Assembly: GCA_934555825.1 (NCBI GenBank)
Contig: CAKTFJ010000004.1
Coordinates: 1 to 64,000 of the forward strand
DNA length: 64,000 nt
Direction: 5' to 3'
From: an uncultured Hyphomicrobium sp.
GTDB lineage: Bacteria; Pseudomonadota; Alphaproteobacteria; Rhizobiales; Hyphomicrobiaceae
A model generated the notes under the pieces. That model saw only the letters and a program-made list of their open reading frames with translations. It did not search any database and was not told the origin of the DNA. Below are positions 36,326 through 45,820 of the stretch, piece after piece. Made by a program: the position numbers and the translations under genes. How positions within the stretch are numbered: position 1 is the first letter of the stretch; each line of letters opens with the position of its first letter.

Positions 36326-37663
36326 ATGAGCAACATTCGCCGGGATGGAGCGCCGACGCTGTCGCGGCGCGACGGCCTGAGGCCGCGCAGTCCCGCCGAA
36401 GCGCTGGAGCCCGGACGGGCGCCGCCCAGGCCGCGCGGCGTGCGTCAAAGGCGCGAATCGCGCGTCGTGCGTGGCTTCGCGCGCGTCGTGAGCGGCGTGC
36501 TTACCATCGCGCTCGTCGGTATGCTCGTGCTCGGTGGTTTGACGCTGTTCGTCGGGCACGTTTACAGCCGCCCTGGACCTCTGACCGTCGCACAAACCGT
36601 CGTCGTGCCCAAGGGTGCGAGCAGCAACGAGATTGCGGACGACCTCGAACGTGAAGGCGTCATCTCCAGCCGTTGGGCTTTCATGGTGAGCTATCTTGTG
36701 CAGAGCCGCACCCGGCCGGGCGAGGTGATGCTCCGGCACGGCGAGTATCTTTTCAAGCCGCAGGTCTCGGTGCGCGAGGTGCTCGAAATCCTCTCCGAAG
36801 GAAAGTCCGTGCAGTATCGCGTGACGATACCGGAGGGGCTTACGAGCCAGCAGATCGTCGAGCGGCTGATGCGCGAGGAGCATCTCGTCGGCGAAATCTC
36901 GCAGATCCCGGTCGAGGGATCGCTGATGCCCGAGACCTACAGCATCGAAAAAGGCATGGAGCGCCAAGAGCTGATCCGGCGCATGCAGCTCAAGCAGGAG
37001 CAGGTGCTGGAAAAGGCGTGGGAGCGGCGCAGCCCCAACCTTCCGATCTCGACGCCGCAGGAAGCCGTGGTGCTCGCTTCGATCATCGAGAAAGAAACGG
37101 GCCGAGCGGACGAACGGCAGCGGATTGCGGGCGTGTTCGTGAACCGACTGGGCAAGAATATGCGGCTGCAATCGGACCCGACCATTCTCTACGGGATCTT
37201 CGGCGGCGCGGTGCAGTGGGGCAAACCGATCCTCCAATCGGAGAAGGACGCGAAGAACGCGCACAACACGTATCAGATCAACGGATTGCCGCCGACGCCG
37301 ATCTGCAACCCAGGGCGGCCCGCGCTCGAAGCGGCTCTCAATCCCGCCACCCATGAGGACGTTTTCTTCGTGGCCGACGGCACCGGCGGGCACATCTTCT
37401 CGAAGACCTATCAGGAGCATCAAGCCGCCGTCTCCAAGTGGCGGGAGATCGAGCGTGATATGCGCGCGCGCCAAGCGGCGTCAGCATCCGAGACAGAGGC
37501 TGCCGCGCCCGAGGCAGAAGCGGCGGCTGGCGAGGCTTCGGGCGAGGCGAAAGGCATTCCGGTGACGCAAGTGATCAACGCGTCGGAGCCGGATGACGAG
37601 GCGGCGGAGCCTGCGGGTTCGGCATCCTCGATCCCGATGCCAGTCCGCAAACCGAAGAACTGA
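36326..37663 (+). CDS. mltG: Endolytic murein transglycosylase MltG
   Basis: 445 residues from ATG 36326. A disordered Arg/Pro-rich cytoplasmic tail of about 50 residues leads to one membrane helix (54-78), then the YceG/MltG domain with the catalytic Glu in VLASIIEKETGRADERQRIAGVFVNRL and the QSDPTILYGIFGG…LPPTPICNPGR signature. The last 80 residues are Ala/Glu-rich. It terminates nascent glycan strands. fabF–mltG–yicC–gmk is the normal alphaproteobacterial order. Confidence 0.94.
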   Translation: MSNIRRDGAPTLSRRDGLRPRSPAEALEPGRAPPRPRGVRQRRESRVVRGFARVVSGVLTIALVGMLVLGGLTLFVGHVYSRPGPLTVAQTVVVPKGASSNEIADDLEREGVISSRWAFMVSYLVQSRTRPGEVMLRHGEYLFKPQVSVREVLEILSEGKSVQYRVTIPEGLTSQQIVERLMREEHLVGEISQIPVEGSLMPETYSIEKGMERQELIRRMQLKQEQVLEKAWERRSPNLPISTPQEAVVLASIIEKETGRADERQRIAGVFVNRLGKNMRLQSDPTILYGIFGGAVQWGKPILQSEKDAKNAHNTYQINGLPPTPICNPGRPALEAALNPATHEDVFFVADGTGGHIFSKTYQEHQAAVSKWREIERDMRARQAASASETEAAAPEAEAAAGEASGEAKGIPVTQVINASEPDDEAAEPAGSASSIPMPVRKPKN

Positions 37664-37817
37664 GCGCCTCTCCCACGTTGGGGAAACACCGCGCAGCGTT
37701 TCGCGCGGGGTATCCAAGCGGCATGACCGACCCGCGCCGCTCCGGCGCCAGTTGAAGCCCTTGCGGCCCTGGATGCTTCCGCGTACGTCTCACGCGCGCA
37801 CCTTTCGGATCGACACC

Positions 37818-38708
37818 ATGACCCTTCAAAGCATGACAGGTTTTGCCCGCAGCGACGGCGCCTTCGATGGCGCCGCGTGGCATTGGGAATTGAGGAGCGT
37901 GAACAATCGCGGTCTCGATCTCAGGCTGCGCCTGCCGCCGGGGTTCGAAGCCATCGAGCCGAAGGTGCGGGAGCGCATCCAGAAGGCGGTGACGCGCGGC
38001 AGCGTAAATGCGTCGCTCTCCTTCACGCGGCGTGCGGCTCAGGGTGACGTGCGCGTGAACGAAGCCGCGCTTGAGCGCATTCTCTCGATTGCGACGCGGG
38101 TGGCGAAGGATACGGGCGCGAAGAAGCCGCGTGTCGAAGCGTTGCTCGGCCTCAAGGGCGTGCTCGATATTTCCGACGACGGCGAGCAGGATGCCGAGCG
38201 GGCGGCGGCCGAGCAGGCCGCGGTTCTCGACAGCTTGGACGGGGCGATCGTGGCGCTCGTGAGCGCGCGGCGTGACGAGGGGGCGCGCCTGAAAGACGTG
38301 GTTTCCGCGCAGATCGACGAGATCGCGCGGCTTGCAAAGAGCGTCGAGGCGTCTCCGGCGCGTTCGCTCGACGCGATCCGGGCGCGTCTTGCGGACCAAG
38401 TTGCACGGCTGATGGAGACGGGGCAGGCGTTTGATGCGCAACGGTTGCATCAGGAGGCCGTGCTTCTTGCGACGCGGGCGGATGTCGAGGAGGAGCTGAA
38501 ACGGCTCGACGGGCATGTGACGGCGGCGCGCGGGCTGATCGCAGAGGGCGGCGACATCGGCCGCAGGCTCGATTTTCTCGCGCAGGAGTTCAATCGGGAG
38601 GCCAACACGCTGACCTCCAAGGCCGCCGATCAGGAGATTGCGCACGCAGGTCTCGCGCTCAAGGTCGTGATCGACCAGTTGCGCGAGCAGGTTCAGAATC
38701 TCGCCTGA
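37818..38708 (+). CDS. YicC family endoribonuclease-like protein
   Basis: 296 residues from ATG 37818. MTLQSMTGFARSDGAF…WELRSVNNRGLDLRLRLPPGFEAIEPKVRERI and the C-terminal FLAQEFNREANTLTSKAADQEIAHAGLALKVVIDQLREQVQN are the YicC N domain and DUF1732. YicC proteins have been reported as RNases. It is followed by gmk after 63 bp, a common neighbour. Confidence 0.93.
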   Translation: MTLQSMTGFARSDGAFDGAAWHWELRSVNNRGLDLRLRLPPGFEAIEPKVRERIQKAVTRGSVNASLSFTRRAAQGDVRVNEAALERILSIATRVAKDTGAKKPRVEALLGLKGVLDISDDGEQDAERAAAEQAAVLDSLDGAIVALVSARRDEGARLKDVVSAQIDEIARLAKSVEASPARSLDAIRARLADQVARLMETGQAFDAQRLHQEAVLLATRADVEEELKRLDGHVTAARGLIAEGGDIGRRLDFLAQEFNREANTLTSKAADQEIAHAGLALKVVIDQLREQVQNLA

Positions 38709-38771
38709 AGGCTGGACCCGAGACGCGTGAGACCGTAATCAAACTGTCGGACACAAGAGCAGGACGACGGA

Positions 38772-39419
38772 ATGACGAGCGAGCAACCGAGAATCGAACG
38801 GCGCGGCCTGCTTCTGGTTCTGTCGTCGCCCTCGGGGGCCGGGAAGACGTCGCTCGCCCGTGCATTGCTCGACACCGATCCCGACATTCGCCTTTCCGTT
38901 TCCGCGACCACGCGCAAGCCCCGGCCCGGCGAGGTCGACGGCGAGGACTATTGGTTCGTCGACGAAGCGAAGTTCACGGCGATGATCGAGGGCGAAGAGT
39001 TTCTCGAATGGGCGACCGTCTTCGGGAACTACTACGGTACGCCGCGCGCGCCGATCGAGGCCGCGGTTTCCAAGGGCCGTGACGTGCTGTTCGACATCGA
39101 CTGGCAGGGCACGCAGCAGCTTGCGGAGCGCATGGCGGGAGACTTGGTTCGCGTGTTCGTGTTGCCTCCATCGGGCGAAGCTCTCGAAGCGCGCCTCAAG
39201 CGGCGCGCACAGGATCCCGATCATGTGGTCGCGAAGCGCATGGCGGGGGCGGCCGCCGAAATCAGCCATTGGGCCGAATACGACTATGTGATCGTCAATG
39301 GCGATCTCGGCGAAAGCATTGCGGGCCTTAAGGCCATTCTCGCGGCGGAGCGGCTCAAGCGCGAGCGGATGACGGGGCTCACGGCCTTCGTGCGAGATCT
39401 GCAAGCCGCGTTAACGTGA
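38772..39419 (+). CDS. gmk: Guanylate kinase
   Basis: 215 residues. P-loop SSPSGAGKTS (18-27), then STTRKPRPGEVDGEDYWF for GMP binding. It converts GMP to GDP. The N-terminus is extended by about 10 residues relative to E. coli. The GNAT gene begins 1 bp after its stop. Confidence 0.96.
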   Translation: MTSEQPRIERRGLLLVLSSPSGAGKTSLARALLDTDPDIRLSVSATTRKPRPGEVDGEDYWFVDEAKFTAMIEGEEFLEWATVFGNYYGTPRAPIEAAVSKGRDVLFDIDWQGTQQLAERMAGDLVRVFVLPPSGEALEARLKRRAQDPDHVVAKRMAGAAAEISHWAEYDYVIVNGDLGESIAGLKAILAAERLKRERMTGLTAFVRDLQAALT

Positions 39420-39420
39420 G

Positions 39421-39909
39421 ATGATCGTCCGGCCGGAAACGCCTTCGCTCTACCCCCAAATTCGCGCGCTGCTGTGCGCGGCTTTTCCGACATCTGCAGA
39501 AGCGGATCTCGTGGAGCGCTTGCGCGCGGATGGGGATGTGGCCGTCGCTCTCGCGGCGCTCGATGCAGATATTGTCGTTGGGCATATCGTGCTGTCGCCG
39601 ATGGTCGCGCCGATGCGTCCGCTTGGCCTCGGGCCGGTAGCCGTCGCGCCAGCGCGGCAGGGGCACGGAGTTGGGCGTCGGCTGATCGAAGCGGCACTCG
39701 CGGGGGCGCGAGAAGAAGGGTGGAACGCTGTCTTCGTTCTCGGAGATCCCGCCTACTACACCCGCTTCGGGTTCCGTGCCGAGCTCGCCGCTGGGTTCGA
39801 TACGCCGTATGCGGGGCCGTACTTCATGGCGCTTGGCTTGCAAAACACCCCGATCGCCCCGCCCACGGGACGTGTCGAGTATGCACGCGCCTTCCAGACT
39901 CTCGGCTGA
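39421..39909 (+). CDS. GNAT family N-acetyltransferase (YhbS-like)
   Basis: 162 residues. The acetyl-CoA loop is VAPARQGHGVGRRLI (about 78-92), followed by VFVLGDPAYYTRFGF, typical of the YhbS-type group. It is probably translated from the gmk transcript (1-bp gap). Acceptor unknown. It converges on the XRE-cupin regulator (9-bp gap). Confidence 0.87.
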   Translation: MIVRPETPSLYPQIRALLCAAFPTSAEADLVERLRADGDVAVALAALDADIVVGHIVLSPMVAPMRPLGLGPVAVAPARQGHGVGRRLIEAALAGAREEGWNAVFVLGDPAYYTRFGFRAELAAGFDTPYAGPYFMALGLQNTPIAPPTGRVEYARAFQTLG

Positions 39910-39918
39910 CGGTCCGCG

Positions 39919-40569
39919 TTACGGCAGCTCGCGGGCGTAGCTGATCACGGACAGAAAGCGGATCGGAAGCTTCACGAGTTCCTCGGGGCCGTGCGGCGCA
40001 TCCGCGTCGAAGAACAGGCTATCGCCAGGTTTCATCGGATAGAGCTTATCGGCGTGGCGGTAGACGACCTCGCCTTCGAGCACGTAGATGAGTTCGAGCC
40101 CGCTGTGCTGAAACAGCGGAAAGACGTCGGATTCCTGCGTCAGCGTGATGAGATAGGGTTCGACCACGATGCTGCCCGCCGTGCCGCTGGTGTGGCCGAG
40201 GAGCTGATACTGGTGGCCGGCGCGGGTGCCGCGGCGCTCGATGGGGAGGCCGTGGCCCGCCGAGACGAACACCGCGTCGCGTTTTTCCTCGAAGCGGCGG
40301 AAAAGGGCGGTCACCGGCACGCCGAGCGCCTTGGAAAGACGTTGCAACGTGGTGAGGGATGCGCTCGTCACGCCGTTCTCGATTTTCGACAGCATACCGA
40401 GAGACAGCCCGGCTGCGCGCGCAAGGTCGGACGCGGTGATGCCGAGCTTATTGCGGAAGGCGCGCACTTCGCGCCCGATTGCGACTTCGAGCATGCTGTC
40501 GCGCGCGCCTGACAGCGCGTGAGGGTCCTGCTCGCCTGGGCCGGCCTCTGTCGTGCCGTTCTTCTTCAA
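39919..40569 (-). CDS. XRE-family transcriptional regulator with cupin domain
   Basis: 216 residues. The helix-turn-helix (about 34-90; LGITASDLARAAGLSLGMLSKIENGVTSASLTTLQRLSKALGVP) is followed by a cupin sensor domain (about 130-210; LELIYVLEGEVVYRHADKLYPMKPGDSLFFDADAPHGPEEL). It is the last gene of the leftward mgd operon, 26 bp after mgdD, so it may be the regulator of methylamine or N-methylglutamate use. That link rests on position only. Confidence 0.85.
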   Translation of the reverse strand: MKKNGTTEAGPGEQDPHALSGARDSMLEVAIGREVRAFRNKLGITASDLARAAGLSLGMLSKIENGVTSASLTTLQRLSKALGVPVTALFRRFEEKRDAVFVSAGHGLPIERRGTRAGHQYQLLGHTSGTAGSIVVEPYLITLTQESDVFPLFQHSGLELIYVLEGEVVYRHADKLYPMKPGDSLFFDADAPHGPEELVKLPIRFLSVISYARELP

Positions 40570-40595
40570 GGTGGGCCTCCCGCTTCAAGGTCCCG

Positions 40596-41291
40596 TCATA
40601 TCAATTTTTCGAGGCGATCAAGGCCCGCGAACTCTCCGCCGTACTCACGCGCCGCGTCGAGCAGACATGTCGAGAGGTACAGGGACGACGCGGTATCGGC
40701 AAGGAGGTGGAACACCGGAGTTTCGAGAATATCGCACCGCGCGACGATGGCGTTGACACGCGCGACCGACGTTTGCGCGATGGCGTGGTTCGGAAATTTG
40801 TCGAGGCGCAAATCGACCGCGCAGAGTTTCGCGAACATCGCGGGTGCGCACTGACCCGTCACGGCGAGCCATGCGTGGCTGTCACGTCGCGGAAGCGGGT
40901 ATGTGCGCTCCTCGTCTTCGAGGCGGAATGCGTGCTCCCAGCCGGAGAAGCGGCCGCCGTCGCCGTCGAGTGCGGACAGGATCAGGACCTCGGTCGGCGC
41001 CAGGACCAAACAGAGGCTACCGTCCTCTTGCGGAAAGATGCAGTTCGGTTCGTCTTCCAGGCGAAGGCCACGCGCACGCATCGCGTCCATCGTGCCGCGG
41101 CCTTTGAAACCGATGCGCGGAAGCGGCGACAAATCGACGATGGCGAGTTTTTCGAGGACCGCGGAGGTTGAGAGATCGGTTGCCGCCGCCGTTTCTCCAA
41201 GAGAGCGCCAGTGTGCGCCGCGTTCAACCAGGAGGCGGAACAGCGGCGTGCGTGCGAGCGTGACCGGCTGAGAGGCGGCGAAGTCGGACAT
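40596..41291 (-). CDS. mgdD: N-methylglutamate dehydrogenase subunit D (sarcosine oxidase gamma-like)
   Basis: 231 residues of the SoxG family: VLILSALDGDGGRFSGWEHAF, HAWLAVTGQCAPAMFAKLCAVDLR and FHLLADTASSLYLSTCLLDAAREYGGEF. The gamma subunit has a folded GcvT-like shape without catalytic residues. It lies 4 bp after mgdC. In a plain sarcosine catabolic cluster it would be soxG; the adjoining mgs and gmaS genes make the methylamine assignment better. Confidence 0.85.
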   Translation of the reverse strand: MSDFAASQPVTLARTPLFRLLVERGAHWRSLGETAAATDLSTSAVLEKLAIVDLSPLPRIGFKGRGTMDAMRARGLRLEDEPNCIFPQEDGSLCLVLAPTEVLILSALDGDGGRFSGWEHAFRLEDEERTYPLPRRDSHAWLAVTGQCAPAMFAKLCAVDLRLDKFPNHAIAQTSVARVNAIVARCDILETPVFHLLADTASSLYLSTCLLDAAREYGGEFAGLDRLEKLI

Positions 41292-41295
41292 ATTT

Positions 41296-44235
41296 TCAAA
41301 CCTCCTGGCGCGCGTTCTCGGGATCGTAGAACGGCGTTGGAACGACCGTTGCAGCGACGAGCTTTCCGCCTTCGATACGGATGCTGAAACGCGATCCGGG
41401 TTCGGCGAGGTCTGCCGGCACGTAGGCGAGGCCCACGACTTTTCCGAGCGTCGGCGAAGCGACGGCGGAGGTGACGCGTCCTGTGATGTCGCCGTTTCCG
41501 ATTACGAGATGGCAGGGTTGGGGGCACGGCGCGGAGGACGCTTCGAGCGTGAAGCCGACGAGCTTTCGCGTCACGCCCTTTGCGATCTGCAACTCGATGG
41601 CACGCTTGCCGACATAGAATGCCTTCTTTTTGCCGAGCGCCCATTCCATGCCCGCTTCGGCCGGATGGGTGAGGCCGTCGGTATCCTGACCGACGATGAT
41701 GTGCCCCTTTTCCAGCCGCAGGATGCGCTGGGCTTCGACGCCAAACGGGAGAAGCCCATGCGGGCTGCCCGCATCCATGAGCGCGTCCCACAGCGCTTCG
41801 CCGAAGCGGGAGGGGACGTGGATCTCATATCCCAGCTCGCCGACAAAGCCGACGCGAAGGATCCGCACCGGAATGCCAGCGAGGGTGCCGGTGCGCACGC
41901 CCATGTAGGGAAACGCCGCGTTCGAAAAATCGATGTCGGAAGAGAGACGTTCGACGATGGCGCGCGCCTTGGGGCCGGCGAGGTTGACTGCGGCATACGC
42001 GGCGGTGACGTTGGCGATGTCCACGTCAAGCCGCCATTCCGCGTTGTGCCATGTCATCTGGCGATAGACCTGGTCGACGGCGCCGGTGGTTGCGGTGACG
42101 TAGTAGTGGCGCTCATGCAAGCGCGCGGCGACTCCGTCGTCAATGACGACGCCGGTCTGGTCGGTCATTAGGGTGTATCGGGCGCGGCCGACCGGTTGCT
42201 TGGCATAGGCCCACGTGTACATGCGCTCGATGAATTCCGCGGCGTCAGGCCCGCGAATGTCGAGGCCGCCCAACGTCGAGACGTCGATGAGGCCGGCGGC
42301 CGTCCGCACGGCGCGCACCTCGCGCGCGATGTTCGCCGCTTCGTCCTCGCGGCGGCCATAATAGGCGGGCCGCTTCCATGCGCCGGCCGGCATCATGCGT
42401 GCTCCGAGTTCCAGGTGGCGATGATGCATGGGCGTGTGACGCACGGGCGAGAATGCGCGCCCCGCGAGCTGGCCGAATTTTTCCGGCACAAGCGGCGGGC
42501 GGAATGTCGTCGTGCCGATGTCGGCTGCGGCGCGCCCCGTGATACGCGAGACGATGCGGATGGTGTTGACGTTGGCGTGGCGGCCCTGGCTGGGCCCAAG
42601 CCCAGCGGTGGAATAGCGTTTCACAAGCTGGATATCGTCGTAGCCATCCTTAATGGTGTTTGCGATGTCCTTCGTCGTGATGTCCTCGTCGAAATCGACG
42701 AAGTCGTTGCCGGAGGGCGCGGTGAAGATCGGGTAGGCGTGGGTGATGCCGGCTGCGGAGACGTGAGGCGGCGCGGGCATGTCTTCCGCGATGTCTGGCG
42801 CGATGTCTTGTCCGCGAGCACGTGCGGCTGCGGTGCGCCCTGCTGCCGCGCCGTTTGAGCGTGAATCCGCATCCGACCAGACACCGGCTGCCGCTCCTGC
42901 CAGCGAGATGCCTTTCGGTACGCCTTCGGCGCGATGCATGGCAGTCTCGGAATCGTAGACGGCACGCGCACCCGCATGGCAGGCGAGGTTGAGCTGCGGC
43001 GCGAAGCCTGCGCTGATCAGGAGCGTATCGCACGCGATCCAGTCGGTTGGCGCCGCAGAGGAAACGCCATTGGAGGCGATCCGCGAAACAGCGACGGCAT
43101 CGACGCCAAGACGTCCTTTGGTGTCGACAGGCGTGGCGCCGGCGTAGATCCTGACCCCGCGTGCTCGCACCTCTTCTTCCGCAGTGCCCATCGGGTCCGT
43201 GCGCAGATCTACGATGGCGGCGACTTCGACACCCGCGTCGAGAAGGTCGAGGGCGGCTTCGTAGCCGAAGCGGTTTGCGGTCGCGATGACGGCGCGTTTC
43301 CCTGGCGCGACGCCATAGAGGCGCATCAGCCTTTGCGCGGCACTTGCGAACAGGATGCCGGGACGGTCGTTGTTCGGGAAGACGATCGGCTGATCGACCG
43401 CGCCAGTCGCGAGCACGATTTCGCGTGCGCGGATCTTGTAGAGCCGCTTGGCGTCGACGGCTGACACCCAGTTGTCCGCAAAGACGCCGCTCACGGTTGT
43501 GTCGGAATGGATGGTGAGATTGGGCAGAGCCTTCGCGCGCGCGATCAGATCCTGGCGCGCGCTGTTCGACGATGCCCGGTCGAGACCGCCGCGGCCGTAG
43601 AGGAGGGAACCGCCAAGCTCGGGCCACTCGTCAATCAGAATCGTTTCGGCGCCGTCTTCTGCGGCCGCAATTGCGGCTTCGAGGCCGGCCGGGCCACCGC
43701 CGACGACGAGCAGATCCGCGAACAGATATGCCTTGTCGTAGCTGCGCGGGTGTGCGGCCGGTTCGAGGTGTCCGAGGCCGGCCATGCGGCGGATGGGCTT
43801 CTCGAACCAGTGCCAAATCCCTTTCGGGCGGAAAAACGTTTTGTAATAGAAGCCGACGGGCAGGAAGCGTTTGAATGCGCCCATGGCGGCATAGAGGTCG
43901 AAGTCGACAGAGCCCAGGCGATTGACGGATGTGACGGCGATGCCGTCGCGCACACGATAGCGGTCAGCGCGCACGTTCGGTTCGTCGGCGATCTGCACGA
44001 TGCTGTTCGCGTCGTGGCCGGCCATGGTCAGTGCGCCGCGAGGGCGGTGATACTTGAAGGAGCGCGAGAGCACGCGCCGGCCCTCGGCATAGAGCGCAGA
44101 GGCGATGACATCGCCCTCGAATCCGTTGTGCAAACGCCCGTCGAAGGCGAACGTGAGAGGACTGTTGCGGTCGATCAAAAGACCCCAGTCAGGTCCGTCG
44201 AGGCGGGCATTCGCGCTGTAGCCGTTTCCGCTCAT
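41296..44235 (-). CDS. mgdC: N-methylglutamate dehydrogenase subunit C (sarcosine oxidase alpha-like)
   Basis: 979 residues from ATG 44235, overlapping the mgdB stop by 4 bp (ATGA); the longer in-frame extension is an out-of-frame reading of mgdB. Domains in order: an N-terminal 2Fe-2S-type fold (about 15-100), a Rossmann FAD/NAD domain with LLVVGGGPAGLEAAIAAAEDGAETILIDE (about 165-195), a second nucleotide fold near 300, and a C-terminal GcvT/folate-binding aminomethyltransferase domain (about 600-975). The last domain should pass the methyl carbon to tetrahydrofolate. Confidence 0.9.
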   Translation of the reverse strand: MSGNGYSANARLDGPDWGLLIDRNSPLTFAFDGRLHNGFEGDVIASALYAEGRRVLSRSFKYHRPRGALTMAGHDANSIVQIADEPNVRADRYRVRDGIAVTSVNRLGSVDFDLYAAMGAFKRFLPVGFYYKTFFRPKGIWHWFEKPIRRMAGLGHLEPAAHPRSYDKAYLFADLLVVGGGPAGLEAAIAAAEDGAETILIDEWPELGGSLLYGRGGLDRASSNSARQDLIARAKALPNLTIHSDTTVSGVFADNWVSAVDAKRLYKIRAREIVLATGAVDQPIVFPNNDRPGILFASAAQRLMRLYGVAPGKRAVIATANRFGYEAALDLLDAGVEVAAIVDLRTDPMGTAEEEVRARGVRIYAGATPVDTKGRLGVDAVAVSRIASNGVSSAAPTDWIACDTLLISAGFAPQLNLACHAGARAVYDSETAMHRAEGVPKGISLAGAAAGVWSDADSRSNGAAAGRTAAARARGQDIAPDIAEDMPAPPHVSAAGITHAYPIFTAPSGNDFVDFDEDITTKDIANTIKDGYDDIQLVKRYSTAGLGPSQGRHANVNTIRIVSRITGRAAADIGTTTFRPPLVPEKFGQLAGRAFSPVRHTPMHHRHLELGARMMPAGAWKRPAYYGRREDEAANIAREVRAVRTAAGLIDVSTLGGLDIRGPDAAEFIERMYTWAYAKQPVGRARYTLMTDQTGVVIDDGVAARLHERHYYVTATTGAVDQVYRQMTWHNAEWRLDVDIANVTAAYAAVNLAGPKARAIVERLSSDIDFSNAAFPYMGVRTGTLAGIPVRILRVGFVGELGYEIHVPSRFGEALWDALMDAGSPHGLLPFGVEAQRILRLEKGHIIVGQDTDGLTHPAEAGMEWALGKKKAFYVGKRAIELQIAKGVTRKLVGFTLEASSAPCPQPCHLVIGNGDITGRVTSAVASPTLGKVVGLAYVPADLAEPGSRFSIRIEGGKLVAATVVPTPFYDPENARQEV

Positions 44236-44513
44236 GTCTGGGGTTCGCTCCGGCGTGAAAAGAACGTGTCGACGGTCATGGTTTCGAGGATCTCGTCTGT
44301 CACTGTGTTGCGGCGCGCGATGAACCATGTGTTGGTCGGCGTGTGGAGCCACCATTCGGAAATGACGCCCGCGACGTTCGCTTCGAGGAAAAGGTGGTCC
44401 GTCCACTCAGTGTCCGTACAGGTGGCTGGATCGGGAGATGGCTTGATCTCGCCGCCCCACGCGAATTCCGAGATGTTGCGCGGCCCGTTCACGGGGCATG
44501 TCATGATCTTCAT
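44232..44513 (-). CDS. mgdB: N-methylglutamate dehydrogenase subunit B (sarcosine oxidase delta-like)
   Basis: 93 residues from ATG 44513. CPVNGPRNISEFAWGGE (6-22) and SEWWLHTPTNTWFIARRNTVTDEI (52-75) are the two conserved SoxD blocks. In heterotetrameric sarcosine oxidase the delta subunit binds zinc through three Cys and one His. Here Cys6 and His57 remain, while the equivalents of the other two Cys are Asn9 and Asn61. It overlaps mgdC by 4 bp and follows mgdA by 11 bp. Confidence 0.87.
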   Translation of the reverse strand: MKIMTCPVNGPRNISEFAWGGEIKPSPDPATCTDTEWTDHLFLEANVAGVISEWWLHTPTNTWFIARRNTVTDEILETMTVDTFFSRRSEPQT

Positions 44514-44524
44514 GAGTATCCCTC

Positions 44525-45778
44525 TCAATGGCCGACGGATGCGGCGCCCTTCTCTCCGACGAGGTCGAACGAGCGGAAACGGTCGAGCGCGAAAGGTTTC
44601 AGGAGATCGGGCTGGCGGCCCGTCGCGACGCATTCGGCCATGCGCAGGCCTGACACCGGCGTTGCCTTGAAGCCCCACGTGCCCCAGCCCGCGTCGATGA
44701 AGTAGTTCTCGATAGGCGTGAGGCCCATGACGGGGGAAAAGTCCGGCGTCATGTCGGCCATGCCGGCCCACTGGCGAAGCACCTTGAGCTCGCCCATGAA
44801 GGGGAACAGCTCCAGCATGTGCGCCATCAGGCTTTCCTTGAAGTCGAGAGTGGAGCGTGTCGAGTACAGACCGTAGGCGTCCGTTGCGCCGCCCATGACC
44901 ATCTCGCCGCGCGCCGACTGCGAGATGTAGACATGAAGGGAGCCGGATACGACGATCTGGTCGAGGATCGGTTTGACGGGTTCCGACACGCAGGCTTGCA
45001 GAGGAATCGTGCGGATCGGGAGCTTGATGCCCGCCATACTGGCGACGACGCTCGACGATCCGGCGACCGCTTGGAGGATGCGACCCGCGTGGATGGTTCC
45101 GCGGTTGGTCTCGACGCCGACGGCGCGGCCGTTCTCGATCAGGATCTTGTTGACGGCCGTTTGCGTGTGGACTTCGACGCCGCGGCGCATCGCTTCTTTC
45201 GCATAGCCCCATGCAACAGCATCGTGACGCGCGATCGCCCCTGGTGGGTGATAGAGCGCGCCGAGAATGGGATAGTGCACGTCGTCGGACACATTGAGTG
45301 TGGGGCAGAGGCGCTTGATCTCGCCGGGGCCGATCACCTCGGAGGCGACGCCCATGTGTTTGTTCACCTCGGCACGCCAGCGGGCGGTGTTGAGGGCTGC
45401 ATCCGTATGGGCGAGCGTAAAGTGTCCGCGCTCGGTATACATGACGTTGATGTCGAGCTCGTTCGAAAGCCCGCGGAAGAGGTCGACCGATTCCTTGTAG
45501 AAGGCGACGCCTTCCGGGGTCAGGTAGTTGGCGCGGACGATGGTGGTGTTGCGCGCGGTGTTGCCGCCGGCGAGCCAGCCTTTGTCGAGGACGGCGATGT
45601 TCGTGACGCCGTGGCGTGTGGCGAGATAGTAGGCAGCGGCGAGCCCGTGGCCGCCCGCGCCGATGATCACGACGTCGTAGGCGGGCTTGAGATCGGGGGA
45701 CCAGCGAAAGTGGGCGTCGGCCGCATGGTCGCCTTTGAGAGCGGAGCGGGCAGCGTATTTGAGGAGAGCGAAGGGCAT
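44525..45778 (-). CDS. mgdA: N-methylglutamate dehydrogenase subunit A (sarcosine oxidase beta-like)
   Basis: 417 residues from ATG 45778, the usual SoxB start (MPFALLKYAARSALKGDHAADAH); a GTG at 45820 would add 14 residues. VVIIGAGGHGLAAAYYLA (37-54) binds FAD. GALYHPPGAIARHDAVAWGYA carries His176, the likely equivalent of the covalent-FMN His of SoxB. This subunit oxidises N-methylglutamate. It is the first gene of the leftward operon and diverges from mgsA. Confidence 0.9.
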   Translation of the reverse strand: MPFALLKYAARSALKGDHAADAHFRWSPDLKPAYDVVIIGAGGHGLAAAYYLATRHGVTNIAVLDKGWLAGGNTARNTTIVRANYLTPEGVAFYKESVDLFRGLSNELDINVMYTERGHFTLAHTDAALNTARWRAEVNKHMGVASEVIGPGEIKRLCPTLNVSDDVHYPILGALYHPPGAIARHDAVAWGYAKEAMRRGVEVHTQTAVNKILIENGRAVGVETNRGTIHAGRILQAVAGSSSVVASMAGIKLPIRTIPLQACVSEPVKPILDQIVVSGSLHVYISQSARGEMVMGGATDAYGLYSTRSTLDFKESLMAHMLELFPFMGELKVLRQWAGMADMTPDFSPVMGLTPIENYFIDAGWGTWGFKATPVSGLRMAECVATGRQPDLLKPFALDRFRSFDLVGEKGAASVGH

Positions 45779-45820
45779 GAGGGGCGATTCATCTCTTGGA
45801 GCGGCATCGCAATCGATCAC

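Noticed and set aside
36032..37474. 480-codon leftward frame over mltG
   Set aside because: Shadow frame; mltG has clear catalytic motifs on the other strand.
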